Shown in pieces: positions 16,376-23,810 of a stretch of 64,000 bases of DNA (the stretch's first letter is position 1; each line of letters starts with the position of its first letter). The notes below the pieces were generated by a model. It made no database searches. It saw only the letters and a list, made by a program, of their open reading frames with translations, and was not told the origin of the DNA. The translations under genes were made by a program, and so were the position numbers. The DNA is from a virus. The stretch spans positions 1 through 64,000 of IMG/VR virus record IMGVR_UViG_3300022839_000007. One strand, given 5' to 3'.

Positions 16376-18649
16376 TTATCCTCTTGACATATCGGAGCCT
16401 AAGGTACCGATACTTTTCTTCATTCTTCGCTGGACTTCTACACTCTCGCTTAACAACACTGCCACGGTGTTCATCGTATTATTTAACTGATCTAGCTTTG
16501 ACTCTAGCCCAGTTTGGTTATTACTAGAAGGAAGCGACATAGTAGACGAAGATGGAGATTTTTGTGACTTATAAAATTGCGAAAGTATTTCTCCAGCAGG
16601 CGTGTTTCTCGGAACCACTGCTTCTTTTCCATGCAATGTTGTAAATGTTTGTTTTCCAAAATCTTGAAATCCATTAGTTCCAGCAGCAAACCCTTGGTTT
16701 GTAGCGTTTGCTAGCAACGAATCTTGTCTACCAACTAATGACTCAATTTTTGTTAAGTCTCTTAAAAAATTAATAACGCCTGACGTACTAGGATCCAATG
16801 TTTGACGTAAATCTTGTTCTTCGTTTAATGTTAAACTTGTTCCGCCTCTAAGTTTATCAACTAGTGCCTGTGTGTTTGACTTAGATAATGCTGTGCCGCC
16901 AACGCCTCCTAGTAAATCTTTAATTACACTTACGATAGCATCGGTTATACTTGTGCCAACTTTAGTAAAAATTTCATCCATTTTTGTAAAAAATGTATCG
17001 ACATACTTTTGAATTGTAGGATCGTTCCAGAAGTTTGAAAATGTTTTCATCAAAGAATCTGCTGCATTAACAAATTTATCTTCAATGGTCTTCCATAATC
17101 CGTTAGCATCAACTGATTTTACAAATTTTGAAAACCAATCTGCAATAGATGTTGCTTGATTTTGTAACCATATCAACGAACGTGCAAGACCGCCGCTACT
17201 AACAAACTCAGATAACCTTTCTAATGCATTAGTTAAGAATCCGTTTTTGCCCAATAGATTCTCGACTGCCGACTGGAATGATTTACCAGCAGCATTAAAC
17301 GGATTAGATACACTGTTAGGATCAAACATTGACAACAATTGATCTCCAAATTGGGTTAACTTAGTAAAGAATGCACTTTTTATAAAGGTATCTAGGAACG
17401 ATTTTCTCAAATTGATAATAATTTGTTCAAACTTGCCAAGCGCGCCTGTTATTAAATTTCTTTTTCTCTGTTCTTCTATTGCAGACTTTGTGTTTCTGCC
17501 AGCTGCTTGTGTAAGTTCAAAGGATGCATCGTATATTTCAGCTAATGCGCCAAGGTATCCGCCCTTATCTCGCATAACTTGAAGTGTTGCCCCGCTAATT
17601 GTTCCTGATGCCTTTGCTAACGCAGGTGCAAACTTAGTAATACCAGCTTGAAATTCTTCCATGCTCATGTTTTCCATGTTCATTGCAAATTCTTTAATTC
17701 CCGGAACAGTGTTTTGAAGTGCGCGGGCAAGATCGCTTTGTGCTACTCCGTCAGATAAGTCTAGTAATGCGCCGTTGAGACTAGGCATTGTACTTTTTGT
17801 AAAAGCAAGAATAGCTGCTGTTTCTTGTCTAGCTGCTTCGCCGCGTTCTTTTTCTACTCGATTTAGAATATTTCTAGTCAACGTGTCGGTTTCTAATGCT
17901 GTAATTTCTTGTTGAAGTGCAGACTTCTGTTTGCCTGTTAGCTTAGAAAGCAGGTCTAACTGTCTAATATAGTTTGCAGCACTCTCTTGGCTTTCAGCAT
18001 CACTACGCAAATTCCGTCTACCCCGCATAGTTTCAATAGTTATAAATCCAACCAGTCCATCATTTATGTCCTTAATGGTCATTCCCATGGTAAAAAAGTC
18101 GCTGCCAATGCCTAGTCGTATATCTCTACTAAAATCAGCAAAAAACTTTGCACCTTTGGTAGCAGTTCCTCCAAAGTTAGTTAACGCTTCGCTATTATTG
18201 GCAATTAATTGAGTAAAGTCATTTATAGTCATTGATGCAGCAGCACTTGAGCTTACCATATCAAATATACTATTGTTAAAACTTGCTCCTACGCTACTCA
18301 ACGAACGAAAATCATCTACTAACTCGTCAACAAACCCTGCGAGTCTAGCAATTTTGCTAGTGCCTCCGAGTAATGCGCTGGTAAGGTTACTTAATCGTTC
18401 TTTTCCGTATGCTAATTCTTTTCCAAAGTCTTTGAGAGACCCTGTGCTGCCTCGTAAGGCATCATTGTTATTTCTTTGTGACCTAGTGCCATCTCTAAGA
18501 CTTCTGTCATACAACTCTCTAAGACGGTCAGCAGAATTATTACCATTAGCTGCGCCAAGTGTGCGCATTGCCTCGACTAGCGATTGTAGAGTAGCTTCGC
18601 TGGCTACACCACGCATGCCTCCTACATTTTCAATATTAACGTTATCCAC
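16376..18649 (-). CDS. Putative tail tape measure protein (gp29 position equivalent)
   Basis: 757 residues, predominantly helical. The first 130 residues are polar and helical (SLVEAMRTLG, LRELYDRSLRDGTR). The centre has alternating hydrophobic and helical stretches (ASMTINDFTQLIANNSEALTN). The C-terminal part contains FAAGTNGFQDFG-KQTFTTLHGKEAVVP (about 660-690), a motif commonly seen near the end of phage tape measure proteins. It would set tail length and be ejected with DNA. T4 gp29 is 590 residues. The gene is divergent from the gp26-like gene, which carries a tail-chaperone-like frameshift, and that neighbourhood supports the tape measure assignment. Direct homology with gp29 was not tested. 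Confidence 0.65.
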   Translation of the reverse strand: MDNVNIENVGGMRGVASEATLQSLVEAMRTLGAANGNNSADRLRELYDRSLRDGTRSQRNNNDALRGSTGSLKDFGKELAYGKERLSNLTSALLGGTSKIARLAGFVDELVDDFRSLSSVGASFNNSIFDMVSSSAAASMTINDFTQLIANNSEALTNFGGTATKGAKFFADFSRDIRLGIGSDFFTMGMTIKDINDGLVGFITIETMRGRRNLRSDAESQESAANYIRQLDLLSKLTGKQKSALQQEITALETDTLTRNILNRVEKERGEAARQETAAILAFTKSTMPSLNGALLDLSDGVAQSDLARALQNTVPGIKEFAMNMENMSMEEFQAGITKFAPALAKASGTISGATLQVMRDKGGYLGALAEIYDASFELTQAAGRNTKSAIEEQRKRNLITGALGKFEQIIINLRKSFLDTFIKSAFFTKLTQFGDQLLSMFDPNSVSNPFNAAGKSFQSAVENLLGKNGFLTNALERLSEFVSSGGLARSLIWLQNQATSIADWFSKFVKSVDANGLWKTIEDKFVNAADSLMKTFSNFWNDPTIQKYVDTFFTKMDEIFTKVGTSITDAIVSVIKDLLGGVGGTALSKSNTQALVDKLRGGTSLTLNEEQDLRQTLDPSTSGVINFLRDLTKIESLVGRQDSLLANATNQGFAAGTNGFQDFGKQTFTTLHGKEAVVPRNTPAGEILSQFYKSQKSPSSSTMSLPSSNNQTGLESKLDQLNNTMNTVAVLLSESVEVQRRMKKSIGTLGSDMSRG

Positions 18650-18688
18650 TTACCGGTCTTTCAAAATAAATATACGCATATTATTTTT

Positions 18689-18716
18689 GGATAAATATGC
18701 GTATAAGTATTTATCC
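18689..18716. promoter_or_regulatory. Palindromic pair of divergent late promoters
   Basis: GGATAAATA (18689-18697), a 10-bp spacer, and TATTTATCC (18708-18716) form a perfect inverted repeat with 9-bp arms. Each strand therefore presents GATAAATA, one firing toward the gp26-like gene (ATG at 18731) and one toward the tape-measure-like gene (ATG at 18649). A further AATAAATA is on the plus strand at 18665-18672. Confidence 0.75.
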
Positions 18717-18730
18717 GGAGAAAAAAATAC

Positions 18731-19588
18731 ATGAATATTGTTTCGCAAAATCCGCTATCACGACATTTTAGACAGCCTAAACTATTTGTTAAATTGCCTA
18801 GCGGCGGGGTATTTTATCCACAAGGAATGTTAGAAGCAACGGAAAGTGGAGAATTTCCTATATATTCAATGACAGCCAAGGACGAATTGATGTTCAAGAC
18901 TCCTGACGCATTGTTAAACGGCGAGTCAACCGTGAGAGTGATACAAAGCTGTATTCCAAATATTAAAAATGCATGGATTATTCCTAGTATTGATATTGAC
19001 GCTATTCTGATTGCCATAAGATTAGCAACTTATGGCGAAAAAATGGAAATAACTGTTAATGTTCCGGTTATAAATGAAGAGCGCGTATACGATATTGATC
19101 TTAGAACTGTTTTGGATCAATTACAAGCAAATACTTTTGAAAATATTATTCAATTAGACGGATATAGTATTGAAATACATCCCCTTACTTACAAAGAATT
19201 TACAGAAACTGCATTAAAGACGTTTGACGAACAACGTTTGTTTAAAGTTATTAATAACGACGACCTTAGTGAACTAGAAAAGATAGCTAAATTTAACAAA
19301 ACTTTCAACAGACTTACTGATTTAAACATCAGTAGTATAGTTAAGAGTGTAAAGTGTGTGATGTTTGACGGCGAATTACCAGTTACTAATACCGAACATA
19401 TTATTGAGTTTTTTGCAAATGCCGAAAATCAAGTATTCAAGACTGTACTCGACCATATTGCAGTTCAGAGAGACAAATTTAGTATTAAGCCATTCAAGGT
19501 ATCATTACCTCCTGAAGATATTGAACGCGGAGCACCTGCTACGTTGGAAGTTCCTATATCGTTTGATCAATCAAATTTTTTCGCATAA
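18731..19588 (+). CDS. gp26: T4 gp26-like baseplate hub/tail assembly protein, 0-frame product
   Basis: 285 residues. FVKLPSGGVFYPQGM, YSMTAKDELMFKTPDALLNG and IPSIDIDAILIAIRLATYGEKM correspond to the family of T4 baseplate hub proteins represented by gp26 (208 residues in T4). Near its 3' end the frame crosses a slippery run (19573-19582) just before its stop at 19586-19588, and a coding -1 frame continues downstream. It starts 34 bp after the late promoter at 18690. Its neighbours are the tape-measure-like gene (divergent) and head genes. In many phages the pair upstream of the tape measure is a tail assembly chaperone made as a short form and a frameshifted long form, and this gene fits that plan. 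Confidence 0.8.
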   Translation: MNIVSQNPLSRHFRQPKLFVKLPSGGVFYPQGMLEATESGEFPIYSMTAKDELMFKTPDALLNGESTVRVIQSCIPNIKNAWIIPSIDIDAILIAIRLATYGEKMEITVNVPVINEERVYDIDLRTVLDQLQANTFENIIQLDGYSIEIHPLTYKEFTETALKTFDEQRLFKVINNDDLSELEKIAKFNKTFNRLTDLNISSIVKSVKCVMFDGELPVTNTEHIIEFFANAENQVFKTVLDHIAVQRDKFSIKPFKVSLPPEDIERGAPATLEVPISFDQSNFFA

Positions 19589-19638
19589 GGATCTTATCTT
19601 GGACTATTGAGCAAATTCTCAATGAAGTTAAGATCCTT
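19573..19638 (+). promoter_or_regulatory. Programmed -1 ribosomal frameshift signal
   Basis: The 0 frame reads TCA AAT TTT TTC GCA TAA. The heptamer A AAT TTT (19573-19579) and the overlapping T TTT TTC (19576-19582) both fit X XXY YYZ. Downstream, AAGGATCTTA (19587-19596) pairs perfectly with TAAGATCCTT (19629-19638), beginning seven bases after the first heptamer or four after the second. Inside the loop, ATTGAG (19606-19611) pairs with CTCAAT (19618-19623). This is the classical layout of slippery site, spacer and stimulatory stem. Confidence 0.85.
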
Positions 19639-19812
19639 GACAATCAAAGTAAACGTCTAAAATTTGAATTAGCAAAGCTTTGTTGGTACATGAGAGGCGG
19701 GTTGAGTATGAGCGAAGCTTATGAAACATGTCCTGAGGACAGAGAAGTCATGTTCAAACTCATTGAGGAAAATTTAGATACAGCTAAAAAGATTAATCAA
19801 CCATTCTGGTAA
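19579..19812 (+). CDS. -1 frame extension of the gp26-like protein
   Basis: After slippage the ribosome would read 77 more residues from 19579 to the TAA at 19810-19812, giving a 360-residue fusion. The extension begins FRIRILSWTIEQILNEV and contains LAKLCWYMRGGLSMSEAYE and EENLDTAKKINQPFW. It is helical, charged and protein-like, and has no ATG or plausible SD until deep inside (Met at about 19671), so independent initiation would make only a truncated piece. The 0-frame stop leaves only a three-base gap to the convergent gene at 19816, so this stretch has no other explanation. Confidence 0.8.
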   Translation, partial: FRIRILSWTIEQILNEVKILDNQSKRLKFELAKLCWYMRGGLSMSEAYETCPEDREVMFKLIEENLDTAKKINQPFW

Positions 19813-19815
19813 TTA

Positions 19816-20553
19816 TTATGAAAAGCGACTACGCTGGAATCCGGCTCTCTTTTTATAAGCAGCTCTTATAACTTGTATAATAATAGATTTAACTTCTCGA
19901 CGACTTAACTTATCAGAACCGTCGGCTTCGTAAATACTATTGTTTAGTTTTCCTGGTCCTACTTTTCCATAACTACTTAATCGTTGATTTTTATTAAATT
20001 TACTACTAACTATAGTGCTAGGTGCAGACGCTGCTCTACGTGACTTAAATGACGGACTTTGAGCAGCAGACGCTGCTCTACGTGACTTAAATGACGGACT
20101 TTGAGCAGCAGACGCTGCTCTTTGTGCAGACGCTGCTCTTTGTGCAGACGCCGGACTTTGAGCAGCAGACGCCGGACTTTGAGCAGCAGACGCTGCTCCT
20201 TGTGCAGACGCTGCTCCTTGTGCAGACGCTGCTGAAGTTCGTCGACGCAGTAATCCAGAACTATTGTAAGCTGCATTAGATGCTCCACCCTTAGGAGAAA
20301 ATCCAACAAGAATAGACCTAGCAGTGTTGCCTAGACCTTTTTGTCCAAAATAATCCTGTAAATCATCAGCTGTAATAGTTTTAATTCCACTATTCTTCAT
20401 CCATACAATTAATTCAACTTCCATCTGACGTGTTTCATCAGATATGCTAGTTTTTGCTATTCGATTAGCTTTCTTAATATCACGTCCCTTGCGAGTAATC
20501 CCAAGATTCAGTTCTTCAAGGTCTTGTTTTTCAATCAGATCTCGGATTTTCAT
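19816..20553 (-). CDS. Ala/Ser/Gln-repeat protein of unknown function
   Basis: 245 residues. The N-terminal 90 residues are ordinary: LIEKQDLEELNLGITRKG, then EVELIVWMKNSGIKTITADDL with a DYFGQKGLG stretch that suggests a small globular helical domain. Residues of about 108-175 are low-complexity doublets such as AQGAAS twice, AQSPASA twice, AQRAAS twice and SFKSRRAASAAQSP twice. The C-terminal 60 residues are basic (SRREVKSIIIQVIRAAYKKRAG). It is expressed from two adjacent late promoters. Possibly a flexible virion or DNA-associated protein, but no family is recognised. Confidence 0.7.
   Translation of the reverse strand: MKIRDLIEKQDLEELNLGITRKGRDIKKANRIAKTSISDETRQMEVELIVWMKNSGIKTITADDLQDYFGQKGLGNTARSILVGFSPKGGASNAAYNSSGLLRRRTSAASAQGAASAQGAASAAQSPASAAQSPASAQRAASAQRAASAAQSPSFKSRRAASAAQSPSFKSRRAASAPSTIVSSKFNKNQRLSSYGKVGPGKLNNSIYEADGSDKLSRREVKSIIIQVIRAAYKKRAGFQRSRFS
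20024..20233 (-). repeat. In-frame composite tandem repeats (42, 18 and 21 bp units, each doubled)
   Basis: On the plus strand, a 42-bp unit beginning gcagacgctgctctacgtga occurs at 20024 and 20066. An 18-bp unit ending in ctctttgt occurs at 20108 and 20126. A 21-bp unit with gcagacgccggactttgagc occurs at 20144 and 20165. An 18-bp unit ending in ctccttgt occurs at 20186 and 20204. All units share the core gcagacgc and all are multiples of three. The doublet-by-doublet pattern suggests repeated slipped-strand duplication of a single ancestral unit. Confidence 0.85.
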
Positions 20554-20588
20554 AGTTATACTCTCACTTGTTTAACTTGCATTAATAC

Positions 20589-20605
20589 TATTTATACTAT
20601 TTATA
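20589..20605 (-). promoter_or_regulatory. Double T4-type late promoter (TATAAATA x2)
   Basis: The minus strand has two perfect TATAAATA boxes, at 20598-20605 and 20589-20596, nine bases apart, 36-52 bp upstream of the ATG at 20553. TATAAATA is the canonical T4 late -10 sequence. Just upstream is an inverted repeat AGTTGAAC-TAC-GTTCAACT (20612-20630). Confidence 0.75.
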
Positions 20606-21170
20606 CTTATTAGTTGAACTACGTTCAACTGTGTCTTCGCTTTCGCTCGTCACGTATTTCTTCTAGTTAATATAAGTCAGTTTTAATATATGTTTGAATA
20701 ATTATGTGTACTTATAATGTTCTTAACGCCACTCTAATAGATGCTGTAAGCATCTATAATAAGATATCATTCAGATTGTTGAGTCCATAATTCGCCCGTT
20801 GCCGGGCGAATATAACGGTGAACATCATTCGAGTTGCTCTCGCCATTTTGTTAAAAGAGATTCAAACTGTGCTAGGTGCAGCACATAATTAATGTGCTGT
20901 ACGTGGTACAGTTCAGCGGAGGCGGTTGACCGGTATCCCCCTACTCTAGATTCGTCTTATCAACGGAAAGCAGTATATCCCTAACAAACGAAATTACTTG
21001 CCTTGTGGTTGCTTTTTCTCAGAGCCACGATCCTTTGAAGCTTTACGTGTGCTTCTATACGCGGACGATCCACACCACTGGCTACGAGCATTACCTCGGC
21101 TAATTCTTGGATTTTTTACAGAGTCCGATATGATCTTAATAGTTTTGCCTGTAAATTGCCTTAATTTATG
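20606..21170. other. Non-coding region rich in perfect hairpins
   Basis: A gap with no convincing gene. It contains several perfect hairpins with tiny loops: AGTTGAAC-TAC-GTTCAACT (20612-20630), TAGATGCT-GTA-AGCATCTA (20748-20766), ATTCGCCCG-TTGC-CGGGCGAAT (20790-20811), CAGCACAT-AATTA-ATGTGCTG (about 20878-20898) and CTGTAC-GTG-GTACAG (about 20897-20911). None is followed by a T-tract on either strand, so they do not look like ordinary terminators. GC content from about 20790 to 21110 is visibly higher than in neighbouring DNA. Candidates are a structured RNA, a replication or recombination site, or regulatory leader elements. No tRNA T-loop/acceptor pattern was found. Confidence 0.5.
20994..21170 (-). 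other. 58-codon open frame in phase behind the GIY-YIG stop (possible readthrough or remnant)
   Basis: Directly after the TAA of the GIY-YIG-like gene (21171-21173) the same frame stays open for 58 codons to a TAA at 20994-20996. The product is basic and Ser/Gly-rich (VKNPRISRGNARSQW, AYRSTRKASKDRG) and has no Met. It may be a lost C-terminal DNA-binding tail, a rare readthrough extension, or chance. Sequence alone does not decide. Confidence 0.25.
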
Positions 21171-21611
21171 TTAAATTAAATTAGATTTTCGCATTTCCGT
21201 AAGTGTTCTTTTAAGAATATCCGAACTGCCTATTCGTACATTAATAATGCCGTTATAGTATTCGTCTGTTTCTAATACGCGCCTATTGATTTGTTCTAAT
21301 GCTTCGATGTAACTTAATATACCTCTACTAGGACAATAATGTAAGATTTCTCTTGTAAAATTATTTTGTCCTAAGGTTGCAACATCGCTATTTAGATGGT
21401 CCGACGACCCCCAATAAGTTTGCCAATCACTTTCTACTGTGCTATGCCTTTTATTTTTTTTGCCTTTGAGTGGTGGTTTAGTTTTTTTAAATCTAGCTAA
21501 CTTTTTTCCTATATACTTGCGATTGTTAGTAAGATTTGTTATCAAATACACAAACCCTTCGCAGTCTCTAGGAAGCTCTATAACTTCGTTGCCTTGATAC
21601 ATCCAATTCAT
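21171..21611 (-). CDS. GIY-YIG-like endonuclease (Seg-type)
   Basis: 146 residues. The N-terminal motif GFVYLITNLTNNRKYIGKK matches the first two strands of the GIY-YIG nuclease fold (VYL and YIG), followed by a Lys/Arg-rich helix and SDWQTYWGSSDHLNSDV, which is typical of the small phage members of this family. Phage proteins of this group are often annotated as putative Seg-like endonucleases and cut DNA with a single GIY-YIG domain. No separate DNA-binding domain is visible in the annotated frame. It lies downstream of gp46 in the minus strand, separated by 114 bp from the next gene. Confidence 0.75.
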   Translation of the reverse strand: MNWMYQGNEVIELPRDCEGFVYLITNLTNNRKYIGKKLARFKKTKPPLKGKKNKRHSTVESDWQTYWGSSDHLNSDVATLGQNNFTREILHYCPSRGILSYIEALEQINRRVLETDEYYNGIINVRIGSSDILKRTLTEMRKSNLI

Positions 21612-21725
21612 ACTTTATATATGATTAGATTAATATGCCTACATTCAATTTTGGATTAGTTTGCCTTTGTGTATTATATATCGTAGTCGAGGTGTGCCTG
21701 TATTCGGATTTGATTGTTATTTGGA

Positions 21726-22028
21726 TTACTTGTCCGTGTCATTGTCTAAGTTTTTAATTATCTGAGGTTCTAGTTGTTCTGAAATTCTCTTACGAGCAGC
21801 AATTGCCCGCGGAGTGAGATTAAACTGTCGACGATCGACAGCTTTTCTTTCTTTATTTTCAGCAAGTACTTCCTTGCGTCGAAGAAAGCATAGTTCTTTA
21901 ATAACACTAAGGTGTCTGCGAACTACTCTTCTTTTCTTGTCACTAGGATAGTGTTGAAATATCTCATTAGAGGTAAAATAATCAAGAAATGCCTTTACTA
22001 GCTTATCATGAACATCGTCGACTATCAT
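21726..22028 (-). CDS. Small basic helical protein downstream of gp46
   Basis: 100 residues, highly charged, helical (KLVKAFLDYFTSNEIF, KKRRVVRRHLSVIKELCFLRRKEVLAENK). The start codon overlaps the stop of gp46 by one base, so translation is probably coupled. It could bind nucleic acid or be an accessory factor of the gp46-gp47 complex; neither is supported by a recognised motif. Confidence 0.75.
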   Translation of the reverse strand: MIVDDVHDKLVKAFLDYFTSNEIFQHYPSDKKRRVVRRHLSVIKELCFLRRKEVLAENKERKAVDRRQFNLTPRAIAARKRISEQLEPQIIKNLDNDTDK

Positions 22029-23800
22029 TATTGTATCTCTACGTCTGTTTCGTAAGAAGTAAATCCGTTAGATTTAATTACTTTTAATACATTGTTAACT
22101 CTGCCTACTAATTCGTCTTTATGGGAAATTAAAAATATATTTTTATTTCGTTCACGTCCCATTTTTTTAAGAACTTCTAACGCACTTTCAATTCCGGCAG
22201 TATCAAGACCGTTATCAATTAATTCGTCAATAAACAATAGGTTAACTCCTTGATATAAACTTTCCCACACATCTCGAAATGCAAAACTAAGTCCGAGAAT
22301 TAAGCGATTACGTTCACCGCGAGATAAATTATCAAAGTCGAGATCTTGTCCTAGCTGCGTAATTTCTACATTTAGATCATTTTGAAATTGAACCTGATGA
22401 GGAAGACCTAATTTAGTTAGATAATAGGTAAGTCTATTATTAAGATACATTAAGTTTTGATCAATGATCTTTTTACGAATAAAGCTATCTTTGTTGGTTA
22501 ATAATTTAAGTAAGAAATCTTGATGATCTTTTAATAAATTAAGACGGTTTACAGCTTCCCAATTAACTGCCTGCATTGCAGTAGTAGTTAAATCGTCTAC
22601 TTGTGCTTGATACGGGTCTTCTTCTGACTGTCTATTTATTAGTGTTAACTTTAAATTATCTACATTACTACGATGATCGTATGCTTCTTTTGCACTTTCG
22701 TAAAACGTATTAGGTTTATTGACAATCTCGCCTATTTCGTTAAGTTCGGACATAACTAATTCAAGTTTTGTTGCTACTTCTAACTGATAGGAAGTTGTAT
22801 CTTTTAACTCTTTTACGTTTTTAGCAGCAATCTCTATCTTTTTATCTTCATGAAGCGATTGTCCGCATGTATAACACATAGCATCGTCTAAGTTTAAAAT
22901 ATCTGCTTGCACTTTATCTAAAGATTTAGTAGCTCGCATTAATGCAGCCTCAAGTGTGCTTTTTTCTTTGTTTAATGCAGTTGATTTATTGTTTACAGTA
23001 GTCCACTTAGCTAATGTCTCATGAAATGATAATTCTGAGTCGATATCCAATTTCTCTAACTGAGAAATACTATCTTTTAATTTCTGAACATCCTGTACTT
23101 GCTTGCTTTTCCAAGCACGTTGTCTGCTAATCAATGTATTAATACTTTGTTTAATTTTTTCATTACTAGCTTGTATAGCTGCTATCTTTAAAGTTTCTTC
23201 TGTAATTTTATCTTTAGTAAGTTTTGTTTGTTCTTTTAATGCGTCGGCTTTTTCGGACAACAAAGTAATACCTAGAAGCTGTTCAATTATTTCACGTTGC
23301 TCGTTGGTCCTCATACTAAGGAATGGTTCGGTGTATGTGTTAAGTGCAACAATATGCTTGAACATGTTATGACTCATGTCTAGTAATTCGTTTATAGTTT
23401 CTTGAGTCTTTCTGCTTTCGCCTTGACTGTTATCTTCAAGGTCGGCTTGTTCCTGATTGTTTACATAAAATTTTAATAAGTTTGGCGATCTTCCGCGTTC
23501 GATACGGTATTGTTTGCCTCCTTTTTCAAAATTAAGAGAAACTAACATTCCTTTATTATTTGTTTTATTAATCAAGTTGTTACGTTTGATATTTGTAAGA
23601 GCAGTACCAAATAATGCATAGCTTAGTGCATTAATGATAGTAGATTTTCCTGTTCCATTCCTAGAGCCTGCATCCCCGCCGCCTTGATCTAAATTTTCAC
23701 CTAACACAAGGGTTAGTTGGTCGTGATCAAAATTGACTGCTTGTGAAATATTACCAATACTCATAAAGTTTTTTACGGTTAAATCTTGAATCTTTATCAT
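22028..23800 (-). CDS. gp46: Recombination exonuclease subunit, Rad50/SbcC-like (T4 gp46)
   Basis: 590 residues. It has a Walker A motif, NGTGKST (residues 48-54), inside SRNGTGKSTIINALSYALFG, a signature-type LSRGERNRLILGL near 490-505, and Walker B LLFIDELIDNGLD near 525. Two long coiled-coil arms flank a zinc hook CYTCGQ (C309, C312). These define SMC-like ATPases of the Mre11-Rad50 complex. With gp47 it resects DNA ends for recombination-dependent replication and takes part in host DNA breakdown in T4. It follows gp47 by ten bases in one operon. Confidence 0.97.
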   Translation of the reverse strand: MIKIQDLTVKNFMSIGNISQAVNFDHDQLTLVLGENLDQGGGDAGSRNGTGKSTIINALSYALFGTALTNIKRNNLINKTNNKGMLVSLNFEKGGKQYRIERGRSPNLLKFYVNNQEQADLEDNSQGESRKTQETINELLDMSHNMFKHIVALNTYTEPFLSMRTNEQREIIEQLLGITLLSEKADALKEQTKLTKDKITEETLKIAAIQASNEKIKQSINTLISRQRAWKSKQVQDVQKLKDSISQLEKLDIDSELSFHETLAKWTTVNNKSTALNKEKSTLEAALMRATKSLDKVQADILNLDDAMCYTCGQSLHEDKKIEIAAKNVKELKDTTSYQLEVATKLELVMSELNEIGEIVNKPNTFYESAKEAYDHRSNVDNLKLTLINRQSEEDPYQAQVDDLTTTAMQAVNWEAVNRLNLLKDHQDFLLKLLTNKDSFIRKKIIDQNLMYLNNRLTYYLTKLGLPHQVQFQNDLNVEITQLGQDLDFDNLSRGERNRLILGLSFAFRDVWESLYQGVNLLFIDELIDNGLDTAGIESALEVLKKMGRERNKNIFLISHKDELVGRVNNVLKVIKSNGFTSYETDVEIQ

Positions 23801-23810
23801 ATAATTTTCC

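Noticed and set aside
20010-20309. Alternative minus-strand frame of 99 codons over the Ala/Ser repeats
   Set aside because: It only exists because all repeat units are multiples of three; the 245-residue frame has ordinary flanking domains, a start after late promoters and a coupled end.
20606-21170. tRNA, tmRNA or group I intron in the structured gap
   Set aside because: I looked on both strands for a T-loop with matching acceptor and D arms and for the conserved group I core; neither was convincing. No plus-strand exons flank the gap.
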